Shown here: piece after piece, positions 60,030 through 64,000 of the stretch
Position numbering within the stretch: position 1 is the stretch's first letter
Layout: every line of letters starts with the position of its first letter
The notes under the pieces: model-generated
Seen by the model: the letters and a program-made list of their open reading frames with translations, nothing else
Databases searched by the model: none
Told to the model about the DNA's origin: nothing
Position numbers and translations under genes: made by a program
Assembly (NCBI RefSeq): GCF_003205575.1
Contig: NZ_PYBW01000030.1
Coordinates: 100,170 to 164,169 of the forward strand
DNA: 64,000 nucleotides
DNA from: Streptomyces tateyamensis
Lineage (GTDB): Bacteria; Actinomycetota; Actinomycetes; Streptomycetales; Streptomycetaceae
Direction of reading: 5' to 3'

Positions 60030-60617
60030 TCAGTGGGACCAGAAGGGGTCGTCGATGGTGGGGAGGAGAGCAAGGTTGCCGTTGGGGGCGCTGGGTTCGG
60101 CGGGCCTGGGACCGAAGGGGTTGCCCTTTGTCAGGTCAGGGGCGTCGATCGGGCTGACGTTCGCAGTGAACGTGATGTTGCCCGGGTAGCCGATGGTTAG
60201 GTGGATGGCGGAGCGGTCAGGGGTCCTCGCGAAGATGGCTGGCATGGCGGTATCCGGGTTCACACTCTCGATCGTGTAGCCGCGAGCCTTCCAGTGTCGT
60301 TCAACCAGACCTAGCAGGGCTCCGTATTTGGTCGGGTCGACCCTGGTCGTGACGAACCGGTCGAGCGAGACATTGGCAGTCCCTCGGGGGGTGTCGTTCT
60401 CCGTGACGTCGGGCCAACTGTCCCTGAACCCAAGAGGTGGAGTGACCGCGGTGAGGGTGTCGTCGAGCAGGGCGGTCAGCCTGGCCCGCGCTTCGGTCGG
60501 AGACATCACAGTGGCCTCGGATCTGGGCCTCGTGGCTTGGCAACCGCTCGCGGCCGTGAGCGCCAGCAGGAGGGCGAGCAGGAGCGCGAGTGGGTGGGGA
60601 AGTCCATGACGCTTCAT
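60030..60617 (-). CDS. Small lipoprotein of the ESX-type operon
   Basis: 195 aa. Signal peptide HPLALLLALLLALTAASGC with lipobox ASGC at about residue 26, then a soluble domain (FVTTRVDPTKYGALLGLVER, WKARGYTIESV). The start ATG overlaps the stop of the DUF1023 hydrolase gene (ATGA), so translation is coupled. Function unknown; likely an extracytoplasmic partner of this operon. Confidence 0.75.
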   Translation of the reverse strand: MKRHGLPHPLALLLALLLALTAASGCQATRPRSEATVMSPTEARARLTALLDDTLTAVTPPLGFRDSWPDVTENDTPRGTANVSLDRFVTTRVDPTKYGALLGLVERHWKARGYTIESVNPDTAMPAIFARTPDRSAIHLTIGYPGNITFTANVSPIDAPDLTKGNPFGPRPAEPSAPNGNLALLPTIDDPFWSH

Positions 60618-62209
60618 CGGTAGGGCTGGCTCTTCACTCGGTCGGCATGCCCGGTGACGATCTGTCCGATGTTGGTCAGTGAGCCGCCTCCGCTCGAGTC
60701 AAGGTAGTTCGAATGCGCGGCGAAGCTATGCGGCGGTCCGTCGGCGACCTCGAACCGCTGGGCGCCGAATTCGGCGCTCGCCGGATCGCGGCCGAACCAG
60801 CGCTCGCCCAGGTCGCCGGTGAGATTGCTGAAGGGATCGGGAGCGTAGGTGACCGGATCGTTGTCGGCGGCACCCACCCACACGTGGTCGGACGCGACGC
60901 CGAGTTGTGATGCATGTTCAGCATCCGTGCCCGGACTGCCGATGAGGATCATGTCGTCGGCATGGTCACCACCAGGTAGCTGGCCGGACAGGCTGACGGT
61001 AAGTGATCCGTAGCTGTGCCCCAGTGCGGTTACGTGGGCGGACGGACCGTCATGGCTGCTGGCCCGAAGGCCTGCCAAGAAGTCCGCGTAGCGGGCGGCT
61101 CCGGCCTTCGCGCGCTGGTCGTCCATCACTCCCAGCGAGGTCGGATCAAGCTGGTCGAGCCCTGGGGGAGGGTCGTAGCCGAGCCAGACGATGGAGGCCG
61201 CTGCGCGAGTGGGGTCCGCCTTGTTGGCGGCCTTCCACACGTTGTACGCCCGATCCCCGTCCTTCCCCCCGACGTTCCCCAACTCCGTGCCCAGCCCCGG
61301 GACGTACGCGCTCACGTTCTGCGCCGTGTCGGGGTTGCCGAAGGACAGGATGGCTCGCCCCTGGCCCGTGTCCGACAGGCCCAGGAGCAGGACAGGGGGC
61401 GTTCCCCTGGTGGTGCTGGCCAGCCTTGCCTGGATGGCGCGGAAGCCGGCCAGCTTGGTCTGGTCGGCGGCACCCGCCCGGCCTGCGTAGGTGGCCAGGT
61501 AGCCGGCCAGGGTGGCGCGGTTGGCCTGGTCGCGGGCGGGGCTGGGGAAGCCGTCGCGGTTGCCGATCAGGTCGGGGCGGGTGGCGATCAGGTGCTGCTG
61601 TTCCGAGGCGGGCAGGCTGCGCCACCAGGCGGCGGCCTCGGCCGGGGTGGCCGTGGCGGGCGGGAAGGCGGCGGCGAGCAGGTCCGGGGCGGTGACGGGC
61701 GGGGAGAGCGGGTCGGGGGCGAAACCGCGGTAGTCCAGGGCCGTGCCGTCCGTCGCGGCCCTGGTGTGGGCGGCGAGCAGTGCGGCCAGCGAGCGGTCGA
61801 CCGTGTCCGCGTCGATCAGGGCGGCGCTGATCCGCTGCCCGAAGTCGCCCTCCTGGCTGCCCGTCACGTGGCCGTCGCCGTCCACCGCCACCCCGGCGGC
61901 CGCGGCTTCGGCCAGGGCGTCGGTGAGGCGGGCCTGGGCCAGCAGGAGGGCCTCGCCGCCGCTCTGCAGGGTGGCCGCGAGGGTGCGCAGTTCGGTGTGG
62001 GCCGAGGTCAGGCGGTGCTCGGTGCCGGCCAGGGTGGTGCGGCAGCTGTCGGCGGCGGCGCCGAGCCAGCCGGAGTTGACGGTGCGGCAGATCACCTCCT
62101 GCTGCCACTCGACGGCCTGGTCGCGGAGGGCACCGGCCAACTGCTCGCAGGCCTCGGCCGCGTCGGGCAGGGCGGTGGGACGGGCGTCGCGCAGCGTGGC
62201 CAGGTCCAT
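60614..62209 (-). CDS. WXG100-linked alpha/beta hydrolase (DUF1023)
   Basis: 531 aa from the ATG at 62209. The N-terminal ~170 residues are helical and ESX-like (VNSGWLGAAADSCRTTLAGT), with VAVDGDGHVTG, followed by a DUF1023 alpha/beta-hydrolase domain. The nucleophile elbow is GHSYGS, and IVWLGYDPPPG is also typical. Probable secreted hydrolase or toxin of a type VII system; substrate unknown. It overlaps the WXG gene upstream (TGATG) and the lipoprotein downstream (ATGA), giving a three-gene coupled operon. Confidence 0.82.
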   Translation of the reverse strand: MDLATLRDARPTALPDAAEACEQLAGALRDQAVEWQQEVICRTVNSGWLGAAADSCRTTLAGTEHRLTSAHTELRTLAATLQSGGEALLLAQARLTDALAEAAAAGVAVDGDGHVTGSQEGDFGQRISAALIDADTVDRSLAALLAAHTRAATDGTALDYRGFAPDPLSPPVTAPDLLAAAFPPATATPAEAAAWWRSLPASEQQHLIATRPDLIGNRDGFPSPARDQANRATLAGYLATYAGRAGAADQTKLAGFRAIQARLASTTRGTPPVLLLGLSDTGQGRAILSFGNPDTAQNVSAYVPGLGTELGNVGGKDGDRAYNVWKAANKADPTRAAASIVWLGYDPPPGLDQLDPTSLGVMDDQRAKAGAARYADFLAGLRASSHDGPSAHVTALGHSYGSLTVSLSGQLPGGDHADDMILIGSPGTDAEHASQLGVASDHVWVGAADNDPVTYAPDPFSNLTGDLGERWFGRDPASAEFGAQRFEVADGPPHSFAAHSNYLDSSGGGSLTNIGQIVTGHADRVKSQPYR

Positions 62210-62550
62210 CAGCGGCCGGCCAGGGCGCTGCGGAAGGCCGCCGCGGCGGTGAGCTCGCCGCTGCGGTACCGGTCGGCGGTGTCGGCCAACTGATCGGCCT
62301 GGCCGCCCAGCTCCTGCCCCAGCGCGCCGAGCACCCCGTGCCACGCGGCACCGAGCGCCCCCAGTGCGGCAGCGGTGCGCCAGCCGGGCAGGCCTACCGC
62401 CGCGCCCTCCACGGCGGCGCCCAACTGCTGGGCCTGGGTGGGGAGAACGGCGGCCACGGCGTGGGCGGCGGAGCCGGCGGCGGTGAGCTCCTCGGGGCGG
62501 ACCTGGAACCCGTCGCCCGTCACCGCGCCCACTCCAACCGCCATCGCCAC
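62209..62550 (-). CDS. WXG100-like small protein
   Basis: 113 aa, all helical and Ala-rich, no signal peptide. GFQVRPEELTAAGSAAHAVA and LPGWRTAAALGALGAAW carry the pattern of WXG100-type proteins; a strict W-x-G is not seen. First gene of the hydrolase/lipoprotein operon; probable secretion partner of the hydrolase. Confidence 0.65.
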   Translation of the reverse strand: MAMAVGVGAVTGDGFQVRPEELTAAGSAAHAVAAVLPTQAQQLGAAVEGAAVGLPGWRTAAALGALGAAWHGVLGALGQELGGQADQLADTADRYRSGELTAAAAFRSALAGR

Positions 62551-62600
62551 CGCGACCGCCGCTGCCGTCGCCCTGATAGCCGCAACGTCATGTCGCCAAG

Positions 62601-62629
62601 CATATACAAAGGGTGACGATCGTCTGCAA
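62601..62629 (-). promoter_or_regulatory. Sigma-70-type promoter of the WXG100-DUF1023 operon
   Basis: On the minus strand TTGCAG (-35; 62624-62629), a 17-nt spacer and TATATG (-10; 62601-62606). The predicted start lies about 45 nt before the ATG at 62550. Confidence 0.5.
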
Positions 62630-62787
62630 ACCGACGCCGCGCCCGCTGCGCCTCTCCCGCCTCGGGTCGCTGTCGGCGCACCGCCAAGGAGTGTGTACGA
62701 ACTTTGCGCGCCCCCGTCACCCGGGCGGCGGCTGTTGGCGGCCGTCCGCGCCCGGCAGGGTCGGTGGCATGACGATTCGGCAGTGGC

Positions 62788-64000
62788 ATGACGAGTGACA
62801 CGGCGTCAGGGCAGGGGGTACCGGCAGGCCTGGGGCGGGTGGCGGCTGCCGCCTTCGTCGGGACGGCGATCGAGTTCTATGACTTCTTCCTGTACGGGCT
62901 GGCCGCGGCCCTGGTCTTCGGGCGTGAGTTCTTCCCTGTGCTCGGTGCCGCCAATGCCCTGCTCGCCGCGCCCTCGGTGTACGCGGTGGCCTTCGTCGCA
63001 CGACCGCTCGGTGCGGTGTTCTTCGGGCACTTCGGGGACCGGTTGGGGCGCAAGGCCGCACTGGTGGCGTCGCTGCTGCTGATGGGGCTGGCCACCGCGG
63101 CGGTCGGCCTGCTGCCCGGGTACGGGCGGTGGGGAGTCTGGGCGCCGCTGGTGCTGGTGGTGCTGCGGTTCGGGCAGGGGTTCGGGCTCGGCGGCGAGTG
63201 GGGCGGCGCCGCCCTGCTGGTGGCCGAGTACGCGCCGCGGGAGCGGCGCGGGCGGTGGGCGGGCTACCTGCAGCTGGGGCCGGCGGTCGGCAGCGTGCTG
63301 GCCACTCTGGCCTTCCTGAGCCTGTCGCTCTTCCTGACGGAGCAGCAGTTCACCTCCTGGGGCTGGCGGTTGCCGTTCGTCGGTTCGCTGCTGCTGGTCG
63401 GGGTCGGGCTCTTCGTCCGGCTGCGGATCGCCGAGACCCCGGTCTTCGCCCAGGCCCGGGCAGCCGCCCGGGCGGCCGCCGAAACGCAGCCGGCCGCCGA
63501 AATGCAGCAGCCTGCCGCCGAGGCCGAGGCCCCCGGGGGCGGCATCCCGGTCCGCACCGTGCTGCGCGAGCACTGGCGCACCGTGCTGCTGGGCGCCGGC
63601 GCCCTCTCCTTCGGCTACGCGCTCTTCTACCTCGCCAGCACCTACGCGCTCGGCTACGCCACCGGCCAGCTCGGCGTGCCGCGCACCCTGATGCTCGCCA
63701 TGCAGCTGCTCGCGGCGCCGACCGGGGGGTTGGCGGTCTGGTTCAGCGCGGGGCTGTCGGACCGCTGGGGGCGGCGGCGCACCGTGCTGATCGGCACGGG
63801 GTTGGCCACGCTCTGGTCACTGCTGCTCTTCCCGGCGCTGGAGAGCCTGTTGCCCGAGGTGATGCTGCTGGCGCTGGTCGGCTGCTCGCTGCTGATCGGG
63901 GTGCAGCTGGGGCCGATCGCCGCCTACCTGCCGGAGCTGTTCCCGACCCGGGTCCGGTACACCGGGGCCGCGCTCACCTACAACCTTGGCGGGGTGGTCG
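62788..64000 (+). CDS. MHS-type MFS transporter (partial, runs off the window)
   Basis: At least 404 residues from the ATG at 62788; no stop before 64000. Metabolite:H+ symporter hallmarks: FVGTAIEFYDFFLYGLAAAL, FGHFGDRLGRKAAL, LRFGQGFGLGGEWGGAALL, WGWRLPFV and ELFPTRVRYTG. These carriers take up dicarboxylates, betaines or similar compounds. A Gln/Ala-rich insertion sits in the central loop. No strong ribosome site. A 9-codon ORF (62770-62799) overlaps the start. Confidence 0.85.
   Translation, partial: MTSDTASGQGVPAGLGRVAAAAFVGTAIEFYDFFLYGLAAALVFGREFFPVLGAANALLAAPSVYAVAFVARPLGAVFFGHFGDRLGRKAALVASLLLMGLATAAVGLLPGYGRWGVWAPLVLVVLRFGQGFGLGGEWGGAALLVAEYAPRERRGRWAGYLQLGPAVGSVLATLAFLSLSLFLTEQQFTSWGWRLPFVGSLLLVGVGLFVRLRIAETPVFAQARAAARAAAETQPAAEMQQPAAEAEAPGGGIPVRTVLREHWRTVLLGAGALSFGYALFYLASTYALGYATGQLGVPRTLMLAMQLLAAPTGGLAVWFSAGLSDRWGRRRTVLIGTGLATLWSLLLFPALESLLPEVMLLALVGCSLLIGVQLGPIAAYLPELFPTRVRYTGAALTYNLGGVV

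Overview
The window is very GC-rich and its genes use frequent GTG starts, ribosome sites such as AGGAGG/GGGAG and TANNNT -10 boxes directly before start codons. It carries an HrdD-type sigma factor, a galU-moeA-moaC-mogA-rimJ-like-GlpR-like block, a protein O-mannosyltransferase and WXG100/mycosin genes. Together these point to a Streptomycetaceae chromosome (Streptomyces or Kitasatospora).

Layout. (1) 1-1.7 kb: a slipin gene and decayed sequence ending at the 3' half of a tRNA-Arg(CCT). This is probably the right end of an element integrated in that tRNA, most of which lies outside the window. (2) 1.8-21.9 kb: core genome. It holds a SHOCT protein, a nitrilase-family hydrolase, MurJ with a long Tyr/Pro/Gln tail, a PAP2 phosphatase, HrdD, an FmdB-like zinc ribbon protein preceded by a CIRCE-type operator, an MFS exporter, an antiporter, a penicillin-acylase-family enzyme, 5-formyl-THF cyclo-ligase, a degenerate GGDEF protein, GalU, three molybdenum-cofactor genes, an acetyltransferase and a GlpR-like membrane protein. 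(3) 22.08-31.4 kb: tRNA-Ala(CGC), then a 9.2-kb insertion. It is bounded by 11-bp perfect inverted repeats and 10-bp direct repeats, and encodes a coupled tyrosine-recombinase-like/DDE-transposase-like pair, regulators, secreted proteins and an ECF sigma factor with a partner. (4) 31.6-52.5 kb: core genome with a frameshifted TolB-like lipoprotein, an APH-family kinase, an FtsW/RodA-PBP pair, a second PBP, PMT, RsmI, TatD, RsmA, IspE and an ABC-F ATPase. (5) 52.5-62.6 kb: a FUSC-like membrane protein, then an orphan type VII secretion (ESX) locus with WXG100-like proteins, a Gly/Pro-rich substrate, a mycosin, a lipoprotein and a DUF1023 hydrolase; several genes there are broken. (6) The right edge holds a truncated MHS-type transporter.

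How it fits together. Two envelope blocks (MurJ/PAP2; FtsW-PBP, PBP, PMT) serve peptidoglycan and glycan assembly. The moeA-to-GlpR block combines cofactor synthesis with a gephyrin-like/receptor pair linked to cell division in other Actinobacteria. The most novel feature is the 9.2-kb tRNA-Ala-associated element; the best regulatory find is the CIRCE-like operator before the fmdB-like gene. Four genes appear frameshifted (22.8, 32.5 and 59.6 kb, and possibly the 5' end at 26.4 kb), so raw reads should be checked before calling them pseudogenes.
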